Positions 8,138 through 17,017 of a stretch of DNA of 64,000 nt are shown here, piece by piece. The position numbers and the translations under genes are program-made. Position 1 is the stretch's first letter; each line of letters begins with the position of its first letter. The notes beneath the pieces were generated by a model. That model ran no database searches, was not told the origin of the DNA, and worked only from the letters and a program-made list of their open reading frames with translations. The DNA is from Streptomyces rishiriensis (GTDB taxonomy: Bacteria > Actinomycetota > Actinomycetes > Streptomycetales > Streptomycetaceae), in NCBI RefSeq assembly GCF_003112535.1, contig NZ_BEWA01000022.1:62001-126000 (forward strand), read 5' to 3'.

Positions 8138-8977
8138 TCAGGTGTACTGCCGCCGGGGCACGGTGATGTGGTAGCCGGAGTCCAGGAGGTGCGGCAGATA
8201 GCTGCGCAGCGCCCGCACACTCTGCGAGCGGTCGCCCCCGGCGTCGTGCGAGAGCACCACGACGCCGGGGGCGGCCCCTTTCTCCACCCGGTCGACGATG
8301 ACGCCGGCGCCCGGCATGGTCCAGTCGAGGGTGTCGACCGTCCAGGCGACCGGCTCCATGCCCATCTCCGAGCCGAGCTGGAAGGCGGCGCGGTTCCAGG
8401 CGCCGTAGGGGGCCCGGAACCAGCGGGGCCGCTCCCCGTAGCCCTCCTCGATGACGTCGCTGGTGCGGGACATCTCCGAGTGGATCTGACGGCGGGTGAG
8501 ACGGGTCAGCAAGGGGTGCGACCAGGTGTGGTTGCCGACGATGTGGCCCTCGTCGGCCATCCGCGCCAGCAGTTCCCGGTTGTCGACGGCCATCTCCCCG
8601 CACACGAAGAACATGGCGCGCACGTCGTACTCGGCCAGGGTGTCGAGGATGCGGGGGGTGTAGCGGGGGTCGGGGCCGTCGTCGAAGGTGAGCACCATGG
8701 CGCGGCCTCGGCCGGTCATGCTCATCATCGGCTCGTGGCGCACCGGGGTGCGGCCGGGGGCGGTGGGCGGGGGGCCGTAGCCGGCGAGGGGCTGGAGGCG
8801 GTAGGCGGAGGGTTTCAGCGGGAGGCTGCGCGCCGGAGCGCCCGCGGCGGGGGCGGCGGCCCTGACCGGCTCGCCGTCCTCTCCCCGCACGAGCACTCCG
8901 GCCGTGCCGGCCGCTGCGACGGCGGCGGCGCCGGCGAGCAACGCCCGGCGGCGCGTGAACAACTGCTCCTTCTTCAT
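8138..8977 (-). CDS. Exported polysaccharide deacetylase (NodB-type)
   Basis: 279 aa from ATG 8977. N-terminus with RRRALLAGAAAVAAAGTAG looks like a Tat-type signal anchor. The NodB domain starts at about residue 90 with the metal-site motif TFDDGPDPRYTPRIL, then HIVGNHTWSHPLL (His pair that binds the metal), RAPYGAWN and the late VVLSHDAGG His. All motifs expected for a zinc-dependent carbohydrate esterase family 4 enzyme are present. Likely acts on peptidoglycan or another wall glycan outside the membrane. Convergent with the sortase gene, 30 bp apart. Confidence 0.88.
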   Translation of the reverse strand: MKKEQLFTRRRALLAGAAAVAAAGTAGVLVRGEDGEPVRAAAPAAGAPARSLPLKPSAYRLQPLAGYGPPPTAPGRTPVRHEPMMSMTGRGRAMVLTFDDGPDPRYTPRILDTLAEYDVRAMFFVCGEMAVDNRELLARMADEGHIVGNHTWSHPLLTRLTRRQIHSEMSRTSDVIEEGYGERPRWFRAPYGAWNRAAFQLGSEMGMEPVAWTVDTLDWTMPGAGVIVDRVEKGAAPGVVVLSHDAGGDRSQSVRALRSYLPHLLDSGYHITVPRRQYT

Positions 8978-9081
8978 GCAGTCATCAGTCGCCCGGCGGG
9001 CCTTCGCCCCATCCCCTCGACACCGCACCGGCGGCACGATTCCACCCGCCCGGCGCAGTCGCCGTCACGCCGCCGAGGGCC

Positions 9082-12000
9082 TCAGCGGCGTCGCACCAGC
9101 GGGAACGGCAGGGTCTCGCGGATCGTGAGGCCGGTGAGGAACATGACCAGGCGGTCGACGCCGATGCCGAGGCCGCCGGTCGGGGGCATCGCGTACTCGA
9201 GGGCGTCGAGGAAGTCCTCGTCGAGCTCCATCGCCTCGGGGTCGCCGCCCGCGGCCAGCAGGGACTGCTCGGTCAGCCTGCGGCGCTGCTCGACCGGGTC
9301 GGTCAGCTCGGAGTAGGCGGTGCCGAGTTCGGTGCCGAAGGCGACGAGGTCCCAGCGTTCCGCGAGGCGCGGGTCGACACGGTGCTGCCGGGTGAGCGGG
9401 GAGACGTCCGTCGGGAAGTCCTTGTAGAAGGTGGGGAGCCGGGTCTTCTCCTCGACGAGCCGTTCGTACATCTCCAGGACGACGTCGCCGCGGCCGTCGT
9501 CGGAGGTGTAGGGGACGCCGGCGCGGTCGCAGTGCCGGTGCAGGACCGTCAGGTGGGAGTCGGCGTCGACCTCCTCGCCGAGCGCCTCGGAGATCGCGCC
9601 GTACACGGTCTTGACCGGCCACCGGCCCGAGATGTCGTACTCCCGGCCGTCCTTGCGGGCGACCGGTGAGCCGAAGGCCGCCGTGGCCGCGCCCTGGATC
9701 AGCTCGCGGGCCAGGTGGAGCATGTCGTCGTAGTCGGCGTAGGCCTGGTACGCCTCCAGCATCGTGAACTCGGGGTTGTGCTTGTAGGAGACGCCTTCGT
9801 TGCGGAAGGTGCGGCCCATCTCGAAGACCTTCTCCAGGCCGCCGACGCACAGCCGCTTGAGATAGAGCTCGGGCGCGATGCGCAGGTAGAGGTCGAGGTC
9901 GTAGGCGTTGATGTGGGTGGTGAAGGGGCGGGCGTTGGCGCCGCCGTGGATCTGCTGGAGCATCGGCGTCTCGACCTCCAGGTAGCCGCGCTCCAGCAGT
10001 CCCCGGCGCAGCGCCTGCACGGCGCCGGAGCGGGCCCGGACCACGTCGCGGGCGGCGGGGCTGGAGACCAGGTCGAGGTAGCGCATGCGGACCTTGGCCT
10101 CGGGGTCGGTGAGGCCTCGGCGCTTGTCCGGCAGGGGGCGCAGGCATTTGGAGGTGAGCTGCCAGGAGGCGACGAAGACGGTGGGCTCCCCCTTGTCGCT
10201 GGCGCCCGCCGTTCCAGTGGCGCAGACGTGGTCGCCGAGGTCGGTGTCGGCCCGGAAGGAGTCGAGGGCGTCACGGCCGAGGGCGTCTCGGGTGAGGGCG
10301 AGCTGGTGGTCGCCGGACCAGTCGCGCAGCGTCACGAAGACGATGCCGCCGAAGTCGCGGACGCGCAGGACGCGGCCCGCGACGGTGACCGTCTCGCCCG
10401 CGCGCACGTCGACGAGGGCGTGGGTGCGGGGCGGGACGCCGACCGGATAGGGGTCGGCGCCGGCGGCGCGCAGCCGGTCGAGGGTGCGGTGCCGGACGCG
10501 GACCTGCTCGGGCAGGCCCGCGTCCGGCAGGGCGGGTCCGGCCCCGTCCCCTCCCTCGAGGCCGAGCGCCGCGGCCGGCGGCAGGCCCTCGGTGGTGGCG
10601 GGACGCGGCCCGCCCGTGGTGCGCCGTCTGCCCCAGAGCTTGCGCAGGGAGGGCACCGGGACGAAGCCCTCGGCGATGCCGGAGGCCAGGCCCACCCGGG
10701 CCAGGGAGCCCGCGTCGGCGTAGCAGAGGAAGCGGGGGTACCACCGGGGCCGGTACTTGGCGTTGGACCGGTAGAGGGCTTCCAGTTGCCACCATCGGGA
10801 GAAGAACAGCAGCAGGCGCCGCCACAGGCGCAGGACCGGCCCGGCGCCGATGCGGGCGCCCTCCTCGAAGGCCGAGCGGAAGGCGGCGAAGTTCAGCGAG
10901 ATCCGGCGCACGCCGAGCTTGGGGGCGGCGGCGCACAGGTCGGCGACCATGAACTCCATGACGCCGTTGGGGGCGGAGCGGTCCCGGCGCATCAGGTCCA
11001 GGGAGATGCCGTCGGCGCCCCACGGGACGAACGAGAGCAGGGCGAGCAGCCGGCCGTCCTCGTCGAGGGCCTCCACGAGGAGGCAGTCGCCGTCGGCGGG
11101 GTCGCCGAGGCGGTCCAGGGCCATGGAGAAGCCGCGTTCGGTCTCGGTGTCGCGCCAGGCGTCGGCGCGGTCGACGATCTCCTCCATCTCCTGTTCGGTG
11201 AGGTCGCGGTGGCGGCGGACCCGGCAGGTGGCGCCGGTGCGGCGCACCCGGTTCACGGCCTGCCGGGTGACCCGCATCTCGCGGCCGCCGAGGTCGAAGG
11301 AGGCGATGTGCACGATGGCCTCGTCGCCGAGTTGCAGGGCTCCGAGGCCGGCCCGGGCGAAGGCCTTCGCGCCGTCCTCGGAGGCTCCCATGACCGCGGG
11401 CGCCCAGGCGTAGCGGCGGGCCACGTCCAGCCAGGCGGCGATGGCGTGCGGCCAGGCCTCGCGGTCGCCGACGGGGTCGCCGCTGGCCAGGCAGACGCCG
11501 GCCTCGACGCGGTAGGTGACGGCTGCCTTGCCGCTGGGCGAGAAGACGACGGCCTTGTCGCGCCGGGTGGCGAAGTAGCCCAGGGAGTCCTGGCCGCCGT
11601 GGGCCCGCAGCAGGGCGCGGATGCGGGGCTCCTCGTCGCCGTGCAGGGCCGCCTCCATGCGCTGGGAGCGGAAGAGCACGGCGGCGGCGTTGAGGAGGGC
11701 GAGGGCGCCGAAGAGGCCGAGCAGGAGGTACAGGGCGTGCGGCGGACGGCCGTCGAAGGAGCCCGCGGAGACCAGGCCGCCCAGGACCCGGTTGGCGGCC
11801 CAGGCGAGATGCTGGCCGGCCGGGAGCGTGCCCGGGAACAGTGCGACCAGTCCCCAGCCGGCGAGCATCGCGAGGACGAGCCCGACGAGCAGGACGGCGA
11901 GCGCCCGGCGCAGGGCCGCGCGGCGCGAGGCGGCGTAGAACTCGCCCCGGGCGACGACCAGGAGGCCCAGCGCGAGCCCGCAGACCACCAGGGACGGGAC

Positions 12001-12363
12001 GGACTGCGCGTACAGGCCGAGGACGACGCCGAGGACGTCGGTGAGGACGAGCAGCCCGAGGTAGACGACCACCAGCCACCAGGCGACCTTCTTGCGGGCG
12101 GCGGTGGCCGCGGCCAGCAGCAGCAGGAAGACGGCGTAGGCGAGGTTGGCGCTGACCGGGACGATGAGCAGGTCGAGGAAGCGGACGACCGGACGCAGCA
12201 GGCGGCGCAGCGGCGGGACCAGGGCCAGCAGGACGCAGAGCAGGGCGAGGGCTGCGAAGAACGTCGCGAAGGCTTCGGGCACCCGGCTGAGGAAGCGGTT
12301 CGCGGACCGCCGTGGCGGCCCCGCGGCGCCCTTGGCCGTGGCGCTCTCCACGGGGGCACTCAT
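9082..12363 (-). CDS. lysX: Bifunctional lysylphosphatidylglycerol synthase / lysyl-tRNA synthetase LysX
   Basis: 1093 aa, near the length of mycobacterial LysX. Start ATG 12363; a frame that goes 164 codons further is not protein-like. Residues 25-260 form several membrane helices, followed by a cytoplasmic DUF2156 transferase domain (SLGYFATRRDKAVVFSPSGK; GVMEFMVADL). The last 480 residues are a class II lysyl-tRNA synthetase: OB fold (VTVAGRVLRVRDFG) and catalytic core with ETPMLQQIHGGANARPF, RIAPELYLKRL, FRNEGVSYKHNPEFTMLE and the motif-3 GLGIGVDRLVMFL. It should charge tRNA with lysine and move lysine to phosphatidylglycerol, lowering membrane charge. A housekeeping LysS is expected elsewhere. 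Confidence 0.92.
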   Translation of the reverse strand: MSAPVESATAKGAAGPPRRSANRFLSRVPEAFATFFAALALLCVLLALVPPLRRLLRPVVRFLDLLIVPVSANLAYAVFLLLLAAATAARKKVAWWLVVVYLGLLVLTDVLGVVLGLYAQSVPSLVVCGLALGLLVVARGEFYAASRRAALRRALAVLLVGLVLAMLAGWGLVALFPGTLPAGQHLAWAANRVLGGLVSAGSFDGRPPHALYLLLGLFGALALLNAAAVLFRSQRMEAALHGDEEPRIRALLRAHGGQDSLGYFATRRDKAVVFSPSGKAAVTYRVEAGVCLASGDPVGDREAWPHAIAAWLDVARRYAWAPAVMGASEDGAKAFARAGLGALQLGDEAIVHIASFDLGGREMRVTRQAVNRVRRTGATCRVRRHRDLTEQEMEEIVDRADAWRDTETERGFSMALDRLGDPADGDCLLVEALDEDGRLLALLSFVPWGADGISLDLMRRDRSAPNGVMEFMVADLCAAAPKLGVRRISLNFAAFRSAFEEGARIGAGPVLRLWRRLLLFFSRWWQLEALYRSNAKYRPRWYPRFLCYADAGSLARVGLASGIAEGFVPVPSLRKLWGRRRTTGGPRPATTEGLPPAAALGLEGGDGAGPALPDAGLPEQVRVRHRTLDRLRAAGADPYPVGVPPRTHALVDVRAGETVTVAGRVLRVRDFGGIVFVTLRDWSGDHQLALTRDALGRDALDSFRADTDLGDHVCATGTAGASDKGEPTVFVASWQLTSKCLRPLPDKRRGLTDPEAKVRMRYLDLVSSPAARDVVRARSGAVQALRRGLLERGYLEVETPMLQQIHGGANARPFTTHINAYDLDLYLRIAPELYLKRLCVGGLEKVFEMGRTFRNEGVSYKHNPEFTMLEAYQAYADYDDMLHLARELIQGAATAAFGSPVARKDGREYDISGRWPVKTVYGAISEALGEEVDADSHLTVLHRHCDRAGVPYTSDDGRGDVVLEMYERLVEEKTRLPTFYKDFPTDVSPLTRQHRVDPRLAERWDLVAFGTELGTAYSELTDPVEQRRRLTEQSLLAAGGDPEAMELDEDFLDALEYAMPPTGGLGIGVDRLVMFLTGLTIRETLPFPLVRRR

Positions 12364-12450
12364 GCCTCGACTGTAGGAACACCTGGGGCCGGCCGCCCGT
12401 CGAGCGGCCCGCGCACGGGCCGGACCTGGGGCCTCCGATAGCCTCTGGCC

Positions 12451-12924
12451 GTGACGGAACAGCACTCGCAGCAGCCGGCCCACCAGTTCGAGCGGGGCAC
12501 GGACGGTCCCAAGGTCGTCCTCGTCGGCGTGGACGGCTCCGAATCCTCGCTGCGGGCCGCGGCCTACGCCGGCGGTCTGGCCCGCCGCCAGCACGCCCTG
12601 CTCGCGGTGGTGTACGTGCAGCCGGTGCTGACGGCGGGCGCGGCGCTGGGGGCTCCGGTCGCCGAGACGACCGACGCGATCGCCGAGGATCTGGTCGCGC
12701 AGATCCGGGAGGCCACCGAGCGGACCCGGGGGATATTCGACGTGCGCTGGGAGTTCCACACCTTCCGCGGCGACCCCTACAGCGGTCTGGTGAAGGCGGC
12801 GGACCGGCTCAAGGCGGACGCGGTGGTGGTGGGCGCCTCCGAACAGGCCGGGCACCGGTTCGTGGGCTCGGTCGCGGTGCGGCTGGTGAAAGCGGGGCGC
12901 TGGCCGGTGACCGTGGTTCCGTAG
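12451..12924 (+). CDS. Universal stress protein (UspA family)
   Basis: 157 aa, single Usp domain. GTG start at 12451. The first strand and Asp are in VVLVGVDGSESSLRAAAYA, and the late nucleotide loop is VVVGASEQAGHRFVGSVA, so the ATP-binding G-2x-G-9x-G(S) pattern is only partly kept (GASEQAGHRFVGS). It ends with the normal VTVVP strand. A cytoplasmic stress or dormancy role is expected from the family. Divergent from lysX and followed by a short terminator. Confidence 0.88.
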   Translation: MTEQHSQQPAHQFERGTDGPKVVLVGVDGSESSLRAAAYAGGLARRQHALLAVVYVQPVLTAGAALGAPVAETTDAIAEDLVAQIREATERTRGIFDVRWEFHTFRGDPYSGLVKAADRLKADAVVVGASEQAGHRFVGSVAVRLVKAGRWPVTVVP

Positions 12925-12925
12925 T

Positions 12926-12954
12926 GCCCGCCGCGGGACCTCGCGCCGGCGGGC
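12926..12954. terminator. Small stem-loop between convergent usp and capA-like genes
   Basis: 8-bp perfect stem (12926-12933 with 12947-12954), 13-nt loop, in a 40-bp convergent gap. Confidence 0.5.
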
Positions 12955-12964
12955 GCGGCGGGGG

Positions 12965-14221
12965 TCACCGCTCCCCCGTCACCAGCCCGGCCGCGGCCGC
13001 GCCCCGGCCGAGGGTGACGGTCCTGATCCGGTCGCGTACGCCCGCCACTTCGGCGCCCCGGGCGAGGGCCCGGTCGAGGTCGACGACCCGGCCCGCGTCG
13101 ATGTCGAACATCTGGGGCAGGAACTCGGCCCTGCGCACCTCCCAGCGGCCCCCGGGCCCGGCCGGCCGGGCGAAGGTGAAGCGGGCGATCGTGGACTGGG
13201 TCCCGCGGGCGTCCTGCAGGCCCTGGCTGTTGAACATCTCGCCCGCGATCTGGTCGCCGAGGCCGTAGACCACCCAGGTCCCGTTGACCTTCTCGTAGGC
13301 CTGGGGGACGTGGGCGCCGGTGCCGATGATCAGGTCGACGTCGGGGCGGCCGCCGGTGCGGGAGGCGGTGAGGGCGCGGGCGAGGGCGAGCTGGCGGTCG
13401 TCCGGGGCCTCCTGCCATGCGGTTCCCCAGTGCAGGGAGACCACGACCACGTCGGCGCCCGCCTTCCGGGCGGCCTTGGCGTCGGCGAGGATCCGGTTCC
13501 GGTCGGCGAGGCCGACGGTCCAGGGCCGCCCCTGCGGAAGCGGGTGGCCGCCGGTGTCACCGGTGTAGGCGAGGTGGGCGACGTGCGCCGGGCCCGCGCG
13601 CAGGAGGGTGATCGAGTTGCCCTCGGCCTCGGTGCGCGCGGTGCCCGCGTGACGCACGCCGGCGGCGTCCAGCGCGTCGAGGGTGCGCTGGACGCCGGCG
13701 GCGCCGTCGTCCAGGCTGTGGCCGGAGGCGGTGGAGCAGCCGTCGTAGCCGGTGGCGGCGAGCGCCGCGGCGATCTCGGGCGGGGATGTGCCGGCGGGTG
13801 AGCCGGTGTGGTCGCCGGCCGCGCCGAAGACCGTGTCCACGTGGCACAGGGCCAGGTCAGCGGCCGAGACGACGGGCTTGGCGCCCTCGAACACGGGGCG
13901 GAAGTCGTAGCCCGTGCCGCCGGCGTCGAAGCGGGCGCGGTCGACGACCGTGGCGTGCGGGAGGATGTCGCCGGAGGTCACGAGGGTGAAGCCGCGGGCG
14001 ACGGGCGGCGCGGGGCGGCCGGGCCGGTCGGCCGAGCTGTGGTCGTGGGCCTGGCAGGCGGCGGCCGAGGCGAGCAGGGCCGTCAGCGCCAGGGCCACCT
14101 GGTGTCTGCGGGCCGGTCGAGGTCGGAGGATGAGCTGGCGTCTGCGCGTGAGCTGGCGTCTGCGCGTGAGCTGGTGTCTGCGGGCGGGCACCGGATCACC
14201 CCGATTCACATGGGTTGTCAT
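12965..14221 (-). CDS. CapA-family (poly-gamma-glutamate synthesis type) lipoprotein
   Basis: 418 aa from ATG 14221; a frame continuing to 15319 runs antisense through the sigma gene and is excluded. After an unusually Arg-rich leader comes a hydrophobic core and lipobox LLASAAAC. The CapA metallophosphatase-like domain follows: FTLVTSGDILPHATV, DLALCHVDTVF, GYDGCSTASGHSLDDG, VVVSLHWGTAWQEAPDDRQ and LIIGTGAHVPQAYEKV. Members include capsule-related CapA but most streptomycete homologues have no proven substrate. The leader contains a QLTRRRQLTRRRQL repeat caused by an 18-bp DNA repeat; a downstream GTG at VALALT is a possible alternative start. Confidence 0.82.
   Translation of the reverse strand: MTTHVNRGDPVPARRHQLTRRRQLTRRRQLILRPRPARRHQVALALTALLASAAACQAHDHSSADRPGRPAPPVARGFTLVTSGDILPHATVVDRARFDAGGTGYDFRPVFEGAKPVVSAADLALCHVDTVFGAAGDHTGSPAGTSPPEIAAALAATGYDGCSTASGHSLDDGAAGVQRTLDALDAAGVRHAGTARTEAEGNSITLLRAGPAHVAHLAYTGDTGGHPLPQGRPWTVGLADRNRILADAKAARKAGADVVVVSLHWGTAWQEAPDDRQLALARALTASRTGGRPDVDLIIGTGAHVPQAYEKVNGTWVVYGLGDQIAGEMFNSQGLQDARGTQSTIARFTFARPAGPGGRWEVRRAEFLPQMFDIDAGRVVDLDRALARGAEVAGVRDRIRTVTLGRGAAAAGLVTGER
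14133..14186. repeat. 18-bp tandem repeat, 3 copies, in the capA-like leader
   Basis: Two identical copies (14133-14150, 14151-14168) and a third with two changes (14169-14186). Translated as Q-L-T-R-R-R units before the hydrophobic core. Confidence 0.9.
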
Positions 14222-14413
14222 ATTTACGCACGTATCACTACTAATCCATCGACGGCGGACGACCGCTCCGGCGCTCCCTTCGTCCAGGGCCGATGCCCGC
14301 GATCGGCGTAGCCCGGACCGTTCGTCGAACCGTTCGCCGACGCGATCGACCGTCCGCCGCAGACCCTTGTGCGCACCCTGTCCGGATCCGGCCCCTTGCG
14401 GTGCCATACGCCC

Positions 14414-14962
14414 ATGACCGCCGGAACCGCCCTCAACGCCCGGACGACGACCGCCGAACACGAACTCGCCGCACTGCAGCGCGAACACGGCCGACCGCTG
14501 TTCGCCCTGCTGCTGCGCCTGTGCGACGGCGACCGCCAGCGCGCCGAGGACCTGGTCCAGGAGACCCTGGTGCGCGCCTGGCAGCACCCCGAGGCGCTGC
14601 GCGCCGACGCCTTCGACTCCGTACGGCCCTGGCTGCTCACCGTGGGCCGCCGGCTGGCGATCGACGCGCGGCGGGCCCGGCAGGCGCGGCCGCCGGAGGT
14701 CGGGGACGCCGTCCTGGAGAACGCGCCCGTCTGCGCCGACCACGCCGAGCGGGCGGCCGCCGCCCTCGACGTCCGCGAGGCTGTGAAGACACTCACTCCG
14801 GAACACCGTGAAGTCCTGGTGCTGGTGTATTTCCGAGGGGCCAGTGTGGCGGAGGCCGCCGAGGCCCTCGGAATTCCGCCCGGTACCGTGAAGTCGCGCG
14901 CTTACTACGCGCTGCGCGCCCTGCGCCGGGTGCTTCCGGGATACGCGGCCGACCTGCACTGA
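14414..14962 (+). CDS. ECF-type RNA polymerase sigma factor
   Basis: 182 aa from ATG 14414 (a GTG 15 codons upstream, at 14369, is possible). Region 2: LLLRLCDGDRQRAEDLVQET followed by LVRAWQHPEAL and the -10 recognition helix WLLTVGRRLAIDARR. Region 4: LTPEHREVLVLVYFRGASV, then EAAEALGIPPGTVKSRAYYA, the -35 recognition helix. No C-terminal extension. A zf-HC2 anti-sigma gene lies 0.8 kb downstream on the same strand with one unknown gene between, so sigma 14414, 15099 and 15753 likely form one regulatory locus. Signal and target promoters are not readable from sequence. Confidence 0.88.
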   Translation: MTAGTALNARTTTAEHELAALQREHGRPLFALLLRLCDGDRQRAEDLVQETLVRAWQHPEALRADAFDSVRPWLLTVGRRLAIDARRARQARPPEVGDAVLENAPVCADHAERAAAALDVREAVKTLTPEHREVLVLVYFRGASVAEAAEALGIPPGTVKSRAYYALRALRRVLPGYAADLH

Positions 14963-15098
14963 AACCGACGATCCGGTCAAGCCTCCGTAAAGCGCCTTGC
15001 CGTGGACCCCCTCCGGGTAATCGGGTGTCCTTATCCGTGTTGCGGACTGGGGTCCCGGCAACGGGCGACGCGCAAGCACCGGAGGAAGGCAGGAAGGG

Positions 15099-15611
15099 AT
15101 GCTGCACCGAGGACACCAGAGCACGGACGGCACCGGCGGCGGTGAACTCACCGTCCCCATGGCCTGGTTGTACGCCGAGTACATCGCCGACGAACTGCTG
15201 CGGACCGGCGATCTGATGCCGCCGACGTCCTTCGAGTTCCGCGCCGGGCGCGACACCCTGGCGCTGACGATCTTCCTGTCCGACACCGACGGGGAGCTGC
15301 CGGGGATCCGGGTCGTCACTCAGCTGGAGACCTGGCTTTCGCTCACGGCGTACGACCAGCCGTGGCAGGACTGGGTCGACGAACGTATGTCTCAACTGAG
15401 AGCCGAGGCCGCCCAGTTGGATGGCCCTGCACCCGATCTCGAACTGGCGGCCGCGGCCTGGCGCTGGCTGGGGGAGACCGAGCTGCTCGCCCCCGATCTC
15501 AACGCGGTGCCGGGCGGTTCCCCGGCCGGCGAGGACGAGGGACCGAAGGTCTGGACGCCCGCCTGGCAGCTCGGACTGCCCCTCGGGCATCTGGCGATTC
15601 ATCTTTTTTAG
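15099..15611 (+). CDS. Conserved-looking hypothetical protein within a sigma / anti-sigma locus
   Basis: 170 aa, not recognised. ATG 15099 has GGAGGAAGGCAGGAAGG upstream, so the start is firm. Soluble, acidic, with a mixed alpha/beta look: SFEFRAGRDTLALTIFLSDT, an amphipathic stretch around WLSLTAYDQPWQDWVDERM, and a C-terminus rich in Pro/Gly ending QLGLPLGHLAIHLF. No signal peptide or membrane helix. It sits between an ECF sigma gene and a zf-HC2 anti-sigma gene, so a part in that signalling pathway is plausible but not shown. Confidence 0.7.
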   Translation: MLHRGHQSTDGTGGGELTVPMAWLYAEYIADELLRTGDLMPPTSFEFRAGRDTLALTIFLSDTDGELPGIRVVTQLETWLSLTAYDQPWQDWVDERMSQLRAEAAQLDGPAPDLELAAAAWRWLGETELLAPDLNAVPGGSPAGEDEGPKVWTPAWQLGLPLGHLAIHLF

Positions 15612-15752
15612 ATTCGCACCAATCCGCGAGGCCGACCGCTCCGAATATGTGGGTCACGATTCGGTACGCGGCTTGAGTGATTCGGCGGCCGGGTGCGTAC
15701 CGGTGGGAGCAAGGAGTAACCCCACTGGCACTCAACGGCACGAGGTTTCGGC

Positions 15753-16415
15753 ATGAGGTCCCTGGAAAGGCATCGCGACGTCGGCGCGTACGCGCTCGGC
15801 GTGCTGGACGAAGCGGAAGCCTTCCGCTTCGAGGACCACCTCATGGAGTGTCCTCAGTGTGCGGCGCAGGTCACCGAGTTCGGCCCCACCGCACGTCAGA
15901 TGATGCTCTACCGGCGCGCCACCCCGCGCACCGTGCACCCCTTCGCCGGCCCGGGCCCGCAGCTGCTGGACCGGCTGCTCGCCGAGGTGGCGGTCCGGCA
16001 CCGGGCCGTCCGCCGGCGCGTGCTGTACGCGATCGCCGCCTCGGTGGTCGTCGCCCTGGCCGCTCCCGTGCTCGCCATGACGGCGGGCGGCGGCAGCGGT
16101 GGCGGCGAGGACGCCGTGCGGGTCACCGCCACGGACGAGAAGTCCGGCGTGTGGGCCCAGGTCACCACCGAGGACGAGACGTGGGGCAGCCATGTGGAGC
16201 TGCAGGTCAAGGACGGGGCCGGCCCCCGCTCCTGCCGCCTGATCGCCATCGGCGCGGACGGCTCCGAGCAGACCGTCACCAGCTGGACCGTGCCCCGGCA
16301 CGACGCCCGCCCCAACACCGTGCAGGGCGCGGCCGCCTGGCACCCCGACGAGATCGTCGCCTACGAGCTGCGCACGGCGACCGGCGAGCACCTGGTGACG
16401 CTGGAAGCCCACTGA
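15753..16415 (+). CDS. Membrane anti-sigma factor (zf-HC2 / ZAS)
   Basis: 220 aa. N-terminal zinc-type anti-sigma domain with the H-x3-C-x2-C motif (HLMECPQC, residues 30-37) after RHRDVGAYALGVLDEAE. One membrane helix near residues 88-110 (VLYAIAASVVVALAAPVLAM), then an extracellular beta-rich domain of about 110 residues (WGSHVELQVKDGAGPRSCRL). This is the RskA-like layout in which regulated proteolysis frees the sigma factor. The probable partner is the ECF sigma factor at 14414-14962. Confidence 0.87.
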   Translation: MRSLERHRDVGAYALGVLDEAEAFRFEDHLMECPQCAAQVTEFGPTARQMMLYRRATPRTVHPFAGPGPQLLDRLLAEVAVRHRAVRRRVLYAIAASVVVALAAPVLAMTAGGGSGGGEDAVRVTATDEKSGVWAQVTTEDETWGSHVELQVKDGAGPRSCRLIAIGADGSEQTVTSWTVPRHDARPNTVQGAAAWHPDEIVAYELRTATGEHLVTLEAH

Positions 16416-16624
16416 CGTCGCACCGCCGCGGGAACCCGCACCCTCCACGCGGTCCGGTCCGAGGCCGCGGACGGCTCTGGACCTGCGCCGACCCACCTCC
16501 CGGGCGGTGCACGTGAGTTGCGGCCGTGCGGCGGACGGCGGAAAATTGTCGTAGACGCGGACGCGGAGCCACCGACCGTCCGACTCCGCGCCGCCCCTGC
16601 GGTACGACCGAAAGGGGCCGCCCG

Positions 16625-17017
16625 GTGGAGAAGACCCTGCAGATCCTCGTGGCCGAGGACGGCGCGGACGTCGAGGACATCGCGGAACTGACCGGCTATC
16701 TGCGCGAGGAACTGCTGCGGCTCGACGTGGACGACGTGACGTCCGTGCCCGGCGAGGAGCCCCCGCCCGGCGCCCGGGTCGTGGAGGTGGCCGCCATCGG
16801 CGCGCTGCTGGTCACCCTGGGCAGCACGGTCACGGGTCTGAGGCAGGTCCTGGACGCGATCCGCGAGTGGCGCGGCCGCTGCCGGGAATCCCGGCCCTCA
16901 CTGCACCTTTCCCTGGACGACGACGTACTGGAGATCTCCGAGGCGACCGACGAGCAGGTGGCCAGGGCGTTCGACATGTTCCTCCAGCGTCACTCCACGG
17001 CCGGAGCCCAGCCATGA
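16625..17017 (+). CDS. EACC1 (effector-associated constant component 1) protein
   Basis: 130 aa from GTG 16625 (CGAAAGGGG upstream); the 33-codon upstream extension is not family-like. It matches the EACC1 pattern known from actinobacterial conflict systems: VAEDGADVEDIAELTGYLRE, LDVDDVTSVPGEEPPPGA, a short hydrophobic helix VAAIGALLVTLGSTVTGLRQ, then a domain ending DDDVLEISEAT. Its stop overlaps the start of the caspase gene by four bases (ATGA), so the two products are made together. EACC1 proteins are thought to link sensing to an adjacent effector; the mechanism is not established. Confidence 0.85.
   Translation: MEKTLQILVAEDGADVEDIAELTGYLREELLRLDVDDVTSVPGEEPPPGARVVEVAAIGALLVTLGSTVTGLRQVLDAIREWRGRCRESRPSLHLSLDDDVLEISEATDEQVARAFDMFLQRHSTAGAQP

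Noticed and set aside
9715..12441. 908-codon plus-strand open frame
   Set aside because: Antisense to lysX, low-complexity and no family match; typical GC-rich shadow frame.
14222..15319. 366-codon upstream extension of the CapA-like gene
   Set aside because: Antisense to the sigma factor gene; signal sequence and lipobox define the start near 14221.
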